A DNA stretch of 51,702 nt from Syntrophales bacterium (lineage in GTDB: Bacteria; Desulfobacterota; Syntrophia; Syntrophales; UBA2210), in NCBI GenBank assembly GCA_023230565.1, contig JALNXD010000018.1, positions 1-51,702 of the forward strand, given 5' to 3'. The notes below the pieces were generated by a model that was not told the DNA's origin, searched no databases, and saw only the letters and a program-made list of their open reading frames with translations. Below are positions 1-7,610 of the stretch, one piece after another. Within the stretch, counting starts at the first letter, position 1; each line of letters begins with the position of its first letter. Both the position numbers and the translations under genes were made by a program.

Positions 1-311
1 TAATCCTTGAGCGTGCGAGTCATCTCCAAGGGTGTTTTTACAAGGCCTATAGTATGCTTCTTTCTTTTCTTGTCGAGAGCGAGCATGACTTCCAGATCCC
101 AGAACCTGTCAAAAGATGTGACAGTTATGTCAGTATCATGAAGAGTTTCAAAGGGCTTCACTATTTGTTCGCGGAACCAGCTGTCCTGAATTCCCATCAT
201 TCTTATCAGAAGAACGAAATCCCTGCTATTTTGAGCGGCTGTGAGATTCGCTGAGGAGAAAATTGAGATTAAAAGTAATAAAAATATAGGAAAAATTTTT
301 TTTAACGGCAT
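1..311 (-). CDS. Periplasmic substrate-binding-like protein, N-terminal part (runs off the window)
   Basis: An uninterrupted minus-strand reading frame of 103 codons starts with ATG at 311-309 and runs off the left edge, so only the N-terminus is seen. A strong Shine-Dalgarno (AAGGAG) precedes the ATG. The protein opens with a signal peptide: lysines at residues 4-5, a hydrophobic stretch of about 16 residues, then an AxA-like cleavage region near TAAQN. After it, a segment resembling the first lobe of ABC-type extracellular solute-binding proteins is seen (FREQIVKPFETLHD, followed by ITVTSFDRFWDL and a segment with MLALD). It is therefore probably an exported solute-binding protein. The coding call is firm; the ligand and the exact family are unknown from 103 residues. 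Confidence 0.75.
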   Translation of the reverse strand, partial: MPLKKIFPIFLLLLISIFSSANLTAAQNSRDFVLLIRMMGIQDSWFREQIVKPFETLHDTDITVTSFDRFWDLEVMLALDKKRKKHTIGLVKTPLEMTRTLKD

Positions 312-911
312 TTTTGAAGTTCTCCTTGTTATTTCTGATGATTCAACAAATGACCTCCGGAGAACATATGGAATTATTTAACAATTGTGCCTCACTGAAG
401 AAAAAAGATCAAGATGCAAATTTGACGTTTTTGTAAAAAAACCTTATGGATGCCGGGCCGGTGAAGTACGCGAAACTATCGCAATGTTCAATTGGCAGCT
501 CTCTGGCATTCAGGGGCACGAAATGTTGTCCGGCTAAGATCGTGTTTCTGCCATGCAGCGTCTTGCGAAGCTGTCCCGGCACACCCGTGCGTGGCAGTTC
601 AGATGAGTGGTGTAGAAAATATTTAAAAAATTCAAATGAGCATTTTATTTCTTTTCAAGGAGATAGGTGCTAAATAATTACATTGGAAGTGATTTTTACA
701 GGAAAATTACGCGTTGTAATTTTCGGGATCGGTGATCCAGTAAAAGCAGATGCCATTATAATACCGGCCCGGCACCATGACTTTTTGCAAAACCGGGCGT
801 ATGCAGGCGATGTAAACCGATATGAGAGCGCCGGGAAGTATGATGCGCACGCCGGTGTGGAGGCGTGACCTGGTGTGACAGGCTCGATGTAGTACTTTTA
901 TAGGAGGAAAA
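312..911. other. Gene-poor 600-bp spacer with degenerate repeats
   Basis: No convincing gene lies here. Two open frames on the plus strand (446-673 and 683-868) have no ribosome binding site and no recognisable protein features, and the first covers a repeat shared with another spacer (see 553-603). The stretch around 765-830 contains GGCACCATGACTTTTT followed by CCGGG, loosely like 14383-14400 in the other repeat-bearing spacer. The left part must hold the promoter of the minus-strand gene at 311, but I could not single out a convincing one. Confidence 0.6.
553..603. repeat. Copy A of a dispersed intergenic repeat
   Basis: This 51-base stretch, beginning ATGCAGCGTC, aligns without gaps with 14412-14462; I count about 41 of 51 identical positions, including ATGCAGCGTC, CGAAGCTGTCCC and the final TCAGA. 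Both copies lie in long spacers with no genes. Upstream flanks also share GGGCAYGA and TTTCYG motifs, so the repeat unit may be longer than the core. Confidence 0.6.
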
Positions 912-1418
912 ATGAAGAAACGTAATACAAAAAAAACTTTTATCTTGTATTTAAGCGTTTTGGCTGTCTCAGTATGTTCAGGGTGTACCGCATGGCGCCA
1001 GCTCCAGGAATCTTACGGAAAGCTGAGGTTAAATGATGATGTCAAGGCTTTATTCGAATCGTATGTCGTCAGCCCAGAATTTGAATATTATATCAGCGGG
1101 ACGGATCTTTATCCGAGAGCGATAATAAGGATGGAAGAAGATGAGAACTTCGCCCACGGTCTGTGGAAAAGGCGTCATTTTACGAGAAAGGATCTGCAAG
1201 CTGCGGTGGAAAACATGAGATATGAAGCCATGAGCATCGGTTTGAGATTGCATGGATTTGATATTATAGATAATTCCGGAAAAAAAGTGGGGGAATGGTA
1301 TTCAGTTATGGATGTCTCGCCTTCGATAACTCGCACGAAGGAAGGGTATCTGTCAATATCAACGCCGAGAGTTGATATCTATGAAAGGCCGCCGCGTATA
1401 AACATATTTCATTATTAA
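912..1418 (+). CDS. Predicted lipoprotein of unknown function
   Basis: A 168-residue protein with a good ribosome binding site (AGGAGG about 6 bases before ATG). The N-terminus is a lipoprotein-type signal: basic residues MKKRNTKK, a hydrophobic core, then CSGC at residues 22-25 with Cys25 as the likely lipidated residue; the -3 residue is Cys rather than the usual Leu, so the lipobox is slightly unusual. The body contains the segment YISGTDLYPRAIIRM followed by LWKRRHFT; I recall similar motifs in uncharacterised lipoproteins of Desulfobacterota. No enzymatic motif is seen. It stands alone between a repeat-rich spacer and adk. Function unknown. Confidence 0.8.
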   Translation: MKKRNTKKTFILYLSVLAVSVCSGCTAWRQLQESYGKLRLNDDVKALFESYVVSPEFEYYISGTDLYPRAIIRMEEDENFAHGLWKRRHFTRKDLQAAVENMRYEAMSIGLRLHGFDIIDNSGKKVGEWYSVMDVSPSITRTKEGYLSISTPRVDIYERPPRINIFHY

Positions 1419-1480
1419 TAAAGTGGTCGTTTTATACAAAGCGGAATCCAGAAAATGAAAAAACACAACGATCTATTTAC

Positions 1481-1509
1481 TTGACCACTGGATTTCTTTC
1501 TCTTATAAC
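1481..1509 (+). promoter_or_regulatory. Sigma-70-type promoter, upstream candidate for adk
   Basis: TTGACC, 17 bases, TATAAC. Start of transcription would be near 1516, leaving a leader of about 90 bases before adk. The -35 half lies in a 7-base inverted repeat (AGTGGTC at 1422-1428, GACCACT at 1483-1489) whose meaning is unclear. Confidence 0.45.
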
Positions 1510-1545
1510 GTTCCCCTTACAGATCGGAAAACATGTATGGCCGCT

Positions 1546-1574
1546 TTGACAAAAAAACTGCTATTTAACATAAT
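1546..1574 (+). promoter_or_regulatory. Sigma-70-type promoter directly before adk
   Basis: TTGACA (consensus -35), 17 bases, CATAAT (five of six matches to the -10 consensus). Transcription would start near 1581, giving a leader of about 27 bases that carries the GGGAGG ribosome binding site. This is one of the best sigma-70 matches in the window. Confidence 0.7.
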
Positions 1575-1607
1575 TTCAAAATTCAACACCTGTTGGGAGG
1601 TTTTATC

Positions 1608-2258
1608 ATGAGAATTGTTTTATTAGGAGCGCCTGGCGCAGGTAAGGGTACAGTTGCGAAGCTGCTTTCGGAGTTTGATGGTTCAGTCCAAATTTCCACA
1701 GGGGATATCCTGCGTGCTGCCGTTAAAGATGGTACCGACTTGGGAAGAGAAGCAAAAGATTATATGGACCGTGGCGATCTCGTTCCGGATGCTTTGATAA
1801 TGAAAATCATGGAGGAGCGTCTCCAGAAGCCGGACTGTGGGAAGGGCTTCATTCTGGATGGATTCCCCCGTACTATCTTACAAGCGGAAGCACTTAAAAC
1901 ACTTCTTGAACGGCTGAAGATAAAGCTGGATTTTGTGGTTAACCTTGAAGTTCCCAAGGATGTAATTCTGGACAGGCTGACAACAAGGCGAACCTGCTCG
2001 AATCCCGAATGTCAGGAGATCTACAATATAAAAAGTAATCCCCCTACTGCAGCGGGAACGTGCAAGAAGTGCGGAAGCCCGGTAATTCAGAGAGACGATG
2101 AAACAGTAGCGGCTATAAACAACCGTCTTGAAACGTATAATGAAAAAACTGCACCCCTGATAGGCTTCTACGAGCGCGAAGGGCTGCTTAAGAATTTCCT
2201 TTCGCTTCAAAGCAAGGAAACGGTGGCGGAAATAGAAAAAAGTCTAAAAAATAAATAA
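1608..2258 (+). CDS. adk: Adenylate kinase, zinc-binding long form
   Basis: Converts ATP + AMP to two ADP in the cytoplasm. The ATG at 1608 is chosen over the in-frame TTG at 1593 because GGGAGG sits 7 bases upstream and the protein then begins MRIVLLGAPGAGKGT as in the family (216 residues, usual length). The P-loop GAPGAGKGT is at residues 7-15, the AMP-binding segment STGDILR follows at about 30, and GFILDGFPRT at about 80-90. The LID domain has four cysteines (C-x4-C, then C-x2-C, around residues 127-152), the zinc-binding arrangement of many Gram-positive and delta-group enzymes. It has its own sigma-70 promoter and is not in an operon with ribosomal protein genes or secY here. Confidence 0.97.
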   Translation: MRIVLLGAPGAGKGTVAKLLSEFDGSVQISTGDILRAAVKDGTDLGREAKDYMDRGDLVPDALIMKIMEERLQKPDCGKGFILDGFPRTILQAEALKTLLERLKIKLDFVVNLEVPKDVILDRLTTRRTCSNPECQEIYNIKSNPPTAAGTCKKCGSPVIQRDDETVAAINNRLETYNEKTAPLIGFYEREGLLKNFLSLQSKETVAEIEKSLKNK

Positions 2259-2260
2259 AA

Positions 2261-2295
2261 GGTAACAGGTAATGGGTCATAGGTAATAGGTAACA
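2261..2295. repeat. Five-unit heptanucleotide tandem repeat
   Basis: Just after adk the sequence is five consecutive 7-base units: GGTAACA, GGTAATG, GGTCATA, GGTAATA, GGTAACA. It is followed by a small hairpin ACGGGC-TAT-GCCCGT (2302-2316). No T-run follows on the plus strand, so it is not a standard terminator. Confidence 0.8.
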
Positions 2296-2378
2296 AAGGC
2301 GACGGGCTATGCCCGTAAGTTACAGGCAACAGCCATTCAAGCCCCATAACCCGCACCCTGTCACCCTTTAATATATTC

Positions 2379-4343
2379 ATGATCGACTATATAAATGAGC
2401 TTAATGCAGAGCAGTATGAGGTGGTGATGGCGCCAGACGGACCGGCTCTTGTGATCGCCGGTGCCGGCAGCGGTAAAACCCGGGCTTTAACCTACAGAGT
2501 TGCCCGCCTGATTGATGAAGGGGTAAACCCTGAAAATATCCTTCTTGCGACTTTCACCAACAAGGCAGCAAAGTCGATGCTTACGCGCGTCGAGGCGCTT
2601 ATAGGCAGTAAAGCTTCAGGAGTGTGGGGCGGTACCTTTCATCATCTGGGTAATCGAATTTTGAGAAAGCATTCAGGATTACTCGGGTATTCACGCAGCT
2701 ATTCAATATTGGATCGGGATGATGCTCGTCAGCTTCTTGCAAGTTGTATCGCTGATCTGGGGATTGGAACAGGGAAAGACCGCTTTCCAAAACCTGCATT
2801 AGTTGGGGATGTAATAGGCCTTGCAGAAAATACTCGCAATTCTCTCGAATATATCGTGACAAAAAGATATCAGAATTTATTTAAATATATCACCGATATT
2901 CATAAAATCGCTCTTCGTTTCCGTATAAGAAAAAAAGAACTCAATGTAATGGATTTTGACGATCTCCTTGTAAATTGGCTGCAGCTGTTAAGGGAGCATG
3001 AGGACATTCGTGAAAAATATGCCGGCCAATTCGTTCACGTACTTGTTGACGAATATCAGGATACGAATGTTGTTCAGGCAGAAATCCTTAACCACCTCGC
3101 GGTCCTGCATAATAATATTATGGTGGTTGGTGATGATTCGCAGAGTATTTATTCATTCAGAGGAGCTGATTTTACCAATATTTTTTCTTTTCCCGCGAAG
3201 TATAAAAATGCAAGAATTTTCAAACTTGAGACCAACTACAGAAGTACCCCTCCCATTTTGCATTTTGCCAATATGTCGATAGAAAATAATGAAAAACAAT
3301 TTCAGAAGAAGCTGAAGGCGGTGAGGGAGGGGGGAGCAAGGCCGATTTACGCTCCCATGCGGGATATAACTCAGCAAGCCAATTTCGTTGTCCAAAGAAT
3401 TATTGAGCTGTTCGATGCCGGGGTTCCCCTCGATGAGATTGCGGTATTATATCGCGCACACTATCATTCGATGGAACTGCAGATGGAATTGGTGCGGCGA
3501 AGAGTTCCTTTTGTCGTACGATCGGGAATTCGTTTTTTTGAACAAGCCCATATCAAGGATATCACAGCTGTCGTTAGAATCCTTGTCAATCCGTTTGACG
3601 AGCTTGCCTGGAAGCGGGTGTTGACGCTTTTCGATAAGATAGGAAAAGCGAGAGCCGAAAAGATATGGAAATTTCTGGAGTCATCAGGCGTTCCCCATAA
3701 TGCTCTTTTTTCTTCAGATCTTCTGGAGAATGCGGGCAAATCTGCTGAACCGGGTATTATAAAAATGAGAGAAATTTTTAAAAGAGTATTTGAAGATGCC
3801 AAAGACGATACACCCTGGAAAGTGATCGAATCTTTTTTGGCGGCCGGCTACAGGGATTTGCTTACAGTAAGGTATGATGAATCCGCTTCAAGGGAGGATG
3901 ACCTGCGGCAGCTTGTTATTTTTTCCCGCCAGTTTCAATCGCTTGCCGATTTTTTAAGCGATCTTGCGCTGATGACAAATATTGATGAGGAAAATAACGA
4001 TTTTCGTCATGAGGTACCCGAACAGAAGGTTGTTCTCAGCACGATTCACCAGGCCAAGGGTTTGGAATGGTCCGTTGTATTCATGATTCGATGCTCGGAG
4101 GGTATGATTCCGCTTGCCAGGGCGCTTAGGGAGCCGGGGGGCGTCGATGAAGAACGACGGCTCTTCTATGTTGCAACCACACGGGCAAAAGACCAGCTTT
4201 ATCTCTGTCACACGATCATGGACGGCAATCACGGGTACAGCGGGAAACCATGTGCCCCATCCCGCTTTATTGAGGAACTGGCTGCTCCCTCGCTGAATCC
4301 TCATGAGCAGCCCTTCGAGCAGTGGCTTATTGATGAAATTTAG
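2379..4343 (+). CDS. UvrD/Rep/PcrA-family superfamily 1 DNA helicase
   Basis: ATP-dependent 3'-5' DNA helicase of the UvrD/Rep group, 654 residues (family members are usually 650-730). Visible motifs in order: Q-motif (LNAEQYEVV, about residue 8), Walker A (GAGSGKT, about 28-34), motif Ib region with TFTNKAA, Walker B (VDEYQDTN, about 225), motif III (GDDSQSIYSFRGAD), motif IV (NYRST), motif V (STIHQAKGLEW, about 560) and motif VI (VATTRAKDQLYL). All are intact. It is monocistronic, converges on aspS, and has no nuclease domain, so it is a repair or replication helicase rather than an AddA-type enzyme. Whether it is the orthologue of UvrD, Rep or PcrA cannot be settled from motifs. Confidence 0.93.
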   Translation: MIDYINELNAEQYEVVMAPDGPALVIAGAGSGKTRALTYRVARLIDEGVNPENILLATFTNKAAKSMLTRVEALIGSKASGVWGGTFHHLGNRILRKHSGLLGYSRSYSILDRDDARQLLASCIADLGIGTGKDRFPKPALVGDVIGLAENTRNSLEYIVTKRYQNLFKYITDIHKIALRFRIRKKELNVMDFDDLLVNWLQLLREHEDIREKYAGQFVHVLVDEYQDTNVVQAEILNHLAVLHNNIMVVGDDSQSIYSFRGADFTNIFSFPAKYKNARIFKLETNYRSTPPILHFANMSIENNEKQFQKKLKAVREGGARPIYAPMRDITQQANFVVQRIIELFDAGVPLDEIAVLYRAHYHSMELQMELVRRRVPFVVRSGIRFFEQAHIKDITAVVRILVNPFDELAWKRVLTLFDKIGKARAEKIWKFLESSGVPHNALFSSDLLENAGKSAEPGIIKMREIFKRVFEDAKDDTPWKVIESFLAAGYRDLLTVRYDESASREDDLRQLVIFSRQFQSLADFLSDLALMTNIDEENNDFRHEVPEQKVVLSTIHQAKGLEWSVVFMIRCSEGMIPLARALREPGGVDEERRLFYVATTRAKDQLYLCHTIMDGNHGYSGKPCAPSRFIEELAAPSLNPHEQPFEQWLIDEI

Positions 4344-4359
4344 AATACCAAAAAATGGA

Positions 4360-4402
4360 AGGTGACGGACTGCAGATATTCCGTTCTTACAGTCTATCAC
4401 CT
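4360..4402. terminator. Hairpin between convergent genes
   Basis: AGGTGACGGACTG (4360-4372) and CAGTCTATCACCT (4390-4402) form an imperfect 13-base stem (11 pairs, mismatched CG/TA centre) with a 17-base loop, located between the convergent helicase and aspS genes. There is no strong T-run on either side, so a bidirectional terminator is likely but unproven. Confidence 0.4.
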
Positions 4403-4407
4403 CATGG

Positions 4408-6183
4408 TTATATTATTTTGAGCGATAATTCCATCAACTGAGCCAGGCTCACCGGTGAAGGAGCTTCGGTAAGCGGACAGGTTGCTTTTTGTGTTTTCGG
4501 AAATGCAATTACATCTCTTATTGAATCGGCGCCAGCCATTATCATGACTATCCTGTCAAGTCCGAACGCAATGCCTCCATGCGGAGGTGTCCCATATTCA
4601 AGGGCATCGAGAAAGAAGCCGAATTTTCCGCGCACCTCCTCATCTCCCAACTCCAATGCTTTGAATACAAGAGACTGTATATCGCTTCTGTGGATTCGAA
4701 TGCTGCCTCCACCGATTTCAGATCCGTTTAAAACAAGATCATATGCCCGGGCGCGAACTTTACCGGGATCAGTTGAAAGGAGAGGTATATCCTCCTGGAC
4801 AGGCGCTGTAAAAGGGTGATGGGTTGCCATATATCTTTTTTCAGTTTCGCTGTATTCGAACATTGGAAATTCTGTTATCCAGGTAAATGAAAAAGAATCA
4901 GGTTGGACAAGATTCAGTTTGTCCGCAAGATGAAGTCTGAGATTCCCCAATGAGTCATGCACTATTTTGTGTGAATCGGCGACAAAGAAGATAAGATCTC
5001 CCGGTGTGGCTTCCATACGGCTATTAATGGTCTGAACCTCAGACGGGCTGAGAAATTTGAAAATAGGCGATGTCCAGCCGCTTTCATTCACTCTGGCCCA
5101 GGCCAAACCCTTCGCTCCGAAATCACTGACATATCCGGGTAGCACGTCAAGATCTTTTCGCGTAAGCCGTCTCCCTTCAGACAACTTGATTGCCTTGATT
5201 ATTCCTCCCCGGGAAACAGTATCTGAAAAAAACTTCAGATTGGAATATTTCAAAATATCGGTCAGATCAACCAGCTCGAGACCAAATCGTGTGTCCGGAT
5301 TATCTCTTCCGAAACGGGAGATCGCGTGAGCGTATGCCAGCCGGGGAAACGGCGGTAAAAGGTCAAGATTCAGAGCCGATTTAAAGATTGTTGCCATTAA
5401 TCCTTCGATTACATTTATAATATCATCCTCAGCCACGAAGGACATTTCCATGTCAATCTGGGTAAATTCAGGCTGCCGGTCGGCTCTGAGATCTTCATCT
5501 CTGAAACATTTTACAATTTGGAAATAGCGATCGAACCCGGAAATCATGAGTAATTGCTTGAATAGCTGTGGTGACTGGGGGAGCGCATAGAAGGAGCCGG
5601 GATTAACTCTGCTGGGAACCAGATAATCCCGGGCGCCTTCAGGGGTGCTTTTCCCGAGAAAGGGTGTCTCTATTTCTATAAAGCCGTTGTCGTGAAGGTA
5701 ATTCCGGGTTCCTGACGCGACTTTATCCCGCAGGATCAAATTGTCTTGAATGTTTTGCCGCCTCAGATCGAGATATCGATACTTGAGCCGTATACTTTCG
5801 GAAATTTCGGTATCGGTATCCAACAGGAAAGGGGGCGTTTTTGATTCATTCAAAATTTCAACACTTTTAGCCATAACCTCTATCTGGCCCGTTTTTAGTG
5901 ATGGATTCTCCATTCCTTCAAGACGCGTTATGACTGTTCCCTTTACTGCAATTACATATTCGCTCCTGATTTTGTGGGCTTCGGCATGAGCTTCAGCATT
6001 TTTTTCCGGATTAAAGACCACCTGAGCGATTCCTGTGCGGTCGCGAAGATCAATAAAAATAACTCCTCCATGATCTCTGCGGCGGTGAGCCCATCCCATG
6101 AGAACCACCGTTTCACCTGCATTGGATATTCCAAGATCTCCGCAATAATGAGTTCTTTTTACCTTTGAAATGAAACTGGACAA
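4408..6183 (-). CDS. aspS: Aspartyl-tRNA synthetase, bacterial type (probably non-discriminating)
   Basis: Charges tRNA-Asp with aspartate. Class II motifs are clear: anticodon-binding OB domain at the N-terminus (WAHRRRDHGGVIFIDLRDR), motif 2 (FRDEDLRADRQPEFTQID), the bacterial GAD insertion domain in the middle, and motif 3 (GIAFGLDRIVMIM) near the C-terminus. The open frame extends to a GTG at 6219, but a TTG at 6183 preceded by GAGGGAGAAGG gives 591 residues, starting a few residues before the usual KRTHYCGDL; I prefer it. The His in RRRDHGG and the Gly in RLEGMENP match what I recall for non-discriminating enzymes, which also make Asp-tRNA-Asn. It is the last gene of the comEC-hisS-aspS group, 52 bases after hisS. 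Confidence 0.95.
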   Translation of the reverse strand: MSSFISKVKRTHYCGDLGISNAGETVVLMGWAHRRRDHGGVIFIDLRDRTGIAQVVFNPEKNAEAHAEAHKIRSEYVIAVKGTVITRLEGMENPSLKTGQIEVMAKSVEILNESKTPPFLLDTDTEISESIRLKYRYLDLRRQNIQDNLILRDKVASGTRNYLHDNGFIEIETPFLGKSTPEGARDYLVPSRVNPGSFYALPQSPQLFKQLLMISGFDRYFQIVKCFRDEDLRADRQPEFTQIDMEMSFVAEDDIINVIEGLMATIFKSALNLDLLPPFPRLAYAHAISRFGRDNPDTRFGLELVDLTDILKYSNLKFFSDTVSRGGIIKAIKLSEGRRLTRKDLDVLPGYVSDFGAKGLAWARVNESGWTSPIFKFLSPSEVQTINSRMEATPGDLIFFVADSHKIVHDSLGNLRLHLADKLNLVQPDSFSFTWITEFPMFEYSETEKRYMATHHPFTAPVQEDIPLLSTDPGKVRARAYDLVLNGSEIGGGSIRIHRSDIQSLVFKALELGDEEVRGKFGFFLDALEYGTPPHGGIAFGLDRIVMIMAGADSIRDVIAFPKTQKATCPLTEAPSPVSLAQLMELSLKII

Positions 6184-6235
6184 TGCCTTCTCCCTCGTAA
6201 CTTTCTTATTGATGAACACATCTGAAAAATTGGTG

Positions 6236-7510
6236 TTATGATGGTGATTGTATCAACCTCTTAAAGCATGCTGCCAAATCCGAAAAGGAAGCAAGAGATA
6301 TTTCTCTTTGCTCGCCGCCTTCCATATTGCGCAATTGGGCTTTTTTCTCCTTCATTTCCTTTTCTCCGATTATCAGAGTAAACCGGCAGCCGAGTTTGTG
6401 TGCCCGCTTCATTTGGCTTTTCAGACTCTTATCGGAAAAATCCATTTCCGTTTTTAAACCTGCCAGTCTCAATGTATTTGAAAGCCGGTAGCAAAAATCA
6501 CGAGCCTCACTGCCAAGGGCGGCCAGGAAAACATCAGGATGTAATGTGGCGGCCTCTTCTTCAGGTATCAAAGAAATCAACCGCTCTACGCCAATTGCGA
6601 AACCTATTCCCGGTATATCAGGGCCACCGAGAAGTTTAGTCAGTCCATCATATCTTCCGCCTCCGGTAACCGCATTCTGTGCGCCGAGTGCGTTAGTTGT
6701 TACCTCAAAAGCAGTTCTCGTATAATAATCAAGACCTCTGACCATCTTTCTATTAATTGTGAAAGACGTATTGAGCAGATTCAGGTTTTTTTGAACCTCT
6801 TTGAAGTGCCGGCCGCATTCATCGCATATATGATCAAGAATACACGGTGCTTCAGTAATTGCTTCCTGACAGCCTTTCTGCTTGCAATCGAATATCCTCA
6901 GCGGATTTGCTGAGAGTCTTCTCCGGCAATCTTCGCAAAGGGTGTTCGCCTTGTCTTCTAAAAAAGATGTCAAGACTTTTCTGAAGGCAGGACGACATTC
7001 CGGGCATCCCAGGGAGTTAATTTCGAGAGACAAATCCGTAAGACCCACCGTGTGAAGCAGGTGAATCAGCATGAAAATAAGTTCACTGTCGATGCGAGGA
7101 TCGTCCTGGCCAAGAAACTCAACATTTATCTGGTGAAATTGCCTGAATCTTCCTTTTTGCGGGCGTTCCCGTCTGAACATAGGCCCTATGGTATAGAGCT
7201 TTGAAAGTGGTTCCTCTGCATATAAATGATGTTCCAGATATGCTCTTATCACTGATGCCGTAGCCTCAGGGCGAAGCGTGAGGTACTCTCCGCCGCGATC
7301 AAGAAATGTATACATCTCTTTTTCTACAATATCGGTTGCCTCACCGATCCCCCTTTTGAAGAGTTCGGTTTTCTCGAGTATGGGAATTCTTATTTCATTA
7401 ACCCCGAAACTTGAAAATACTTTCCGGGCACGCTCTTCAACGTGGTGCCATCTTGGTGTTTCACCGGGAAGAATATCTTTAAATCCTCGTACAGACGATA
7501 TCGATGCCAT
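6236..7510 (-). CDS. hisS: Histidyl-tRNA synthetase
   Basis: Charges tRNA-His. The start is taken as ATG at 7510-7508 (424 residues): AGGAG lies about 10 bases upstream and the protein begins MASISSVRGFKDILPGE as in the family; the longer open frame to 7552 adds 14 unusual residues. Class II motif 1 region, motif 2 (FRRERPQKGRFRQFHQ), the two histidine signature blocks (LDYYTRTAFEV and GGGRYDGL) and motif 3 (GIGFAIGVERL) are intact. The insertion domain carries several cysteines (CPEC, CEDC, CDEC), as in many bacterial HisRS. It sits upstream of aspS in the common hisS-aspS order. Confidence 0.96.
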   Translation of the reverse strand: MASISSVRGFKDILPGETPRWHHVEERARKVFSSFGVNEIRIPILEKTELFKRGIGEATDIVEKEMYTFLDRGGEYLTLRPEATASVIRAYLEHHLYAEEPLSKLYTIGPMFRRERPQKGRFRQFHQINVEFLGQDDPRIDSELIFMLIHLLHTVGLTDLSLEINSLGCPECRPAFRKVLTSFLEDKANTLCEDCRRRLSANPLRIFDCKQKGCQEAITEAPCILDHICDECGRHFKEVQKNLNLLNTSFTINRKMVRGLDYYTRTAFEVTTNALGAQNAVTGGGRYDGLTKLLGGPDIPGIGFAIGVERLISLIPEEEAATLHPDVFLAALGSEARDFCYRLSNTLRLAGLKTEMDFSDKSLKSQMKRAHKLGCRFTLIIGEKEMKEKKAQLRNMEGGEQREISLASFSDLAACFKRLIQSPS

Positions 7511-7547
7511 TTTGAAAACGCTCCTGTCGATCAAAGGGAGATTTGAT

Positions 7548-7577
7548 AACATAGATCAGTAATAAAGGCAATATCAA
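7548..7577 (-). promoter_or_regulatory. Sigma-70-type promoter for hisS-aspS
   Basis: On the minus strand: TTGATA, 18 bases, TATGTT. Predicted start near 7541, about 30 bases before the hisS ATG. It would allow hisS-aspS to be transcribed independently of comEC. Confidence 0.45.
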
Positions 7578-7610
7578 TTACATGGAGGACACTTGAAATT
7601 GCAAGTGAGA

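Noticed and set aside
446..868. Two open frames (446-673 and 683-868) that could be small proteins
   Set aside because: No ribosome binding site, low-complexity Cys/Ser/Arg-rich or unstructured products, and the first covers a dispersed intergenic repeat.
1422..1489. 7-base inverted repeat AGTGGTC...GACCACT before adk as an operator
   Set aside because: Long gap (54 bases) and only 7 bases; could be chance.
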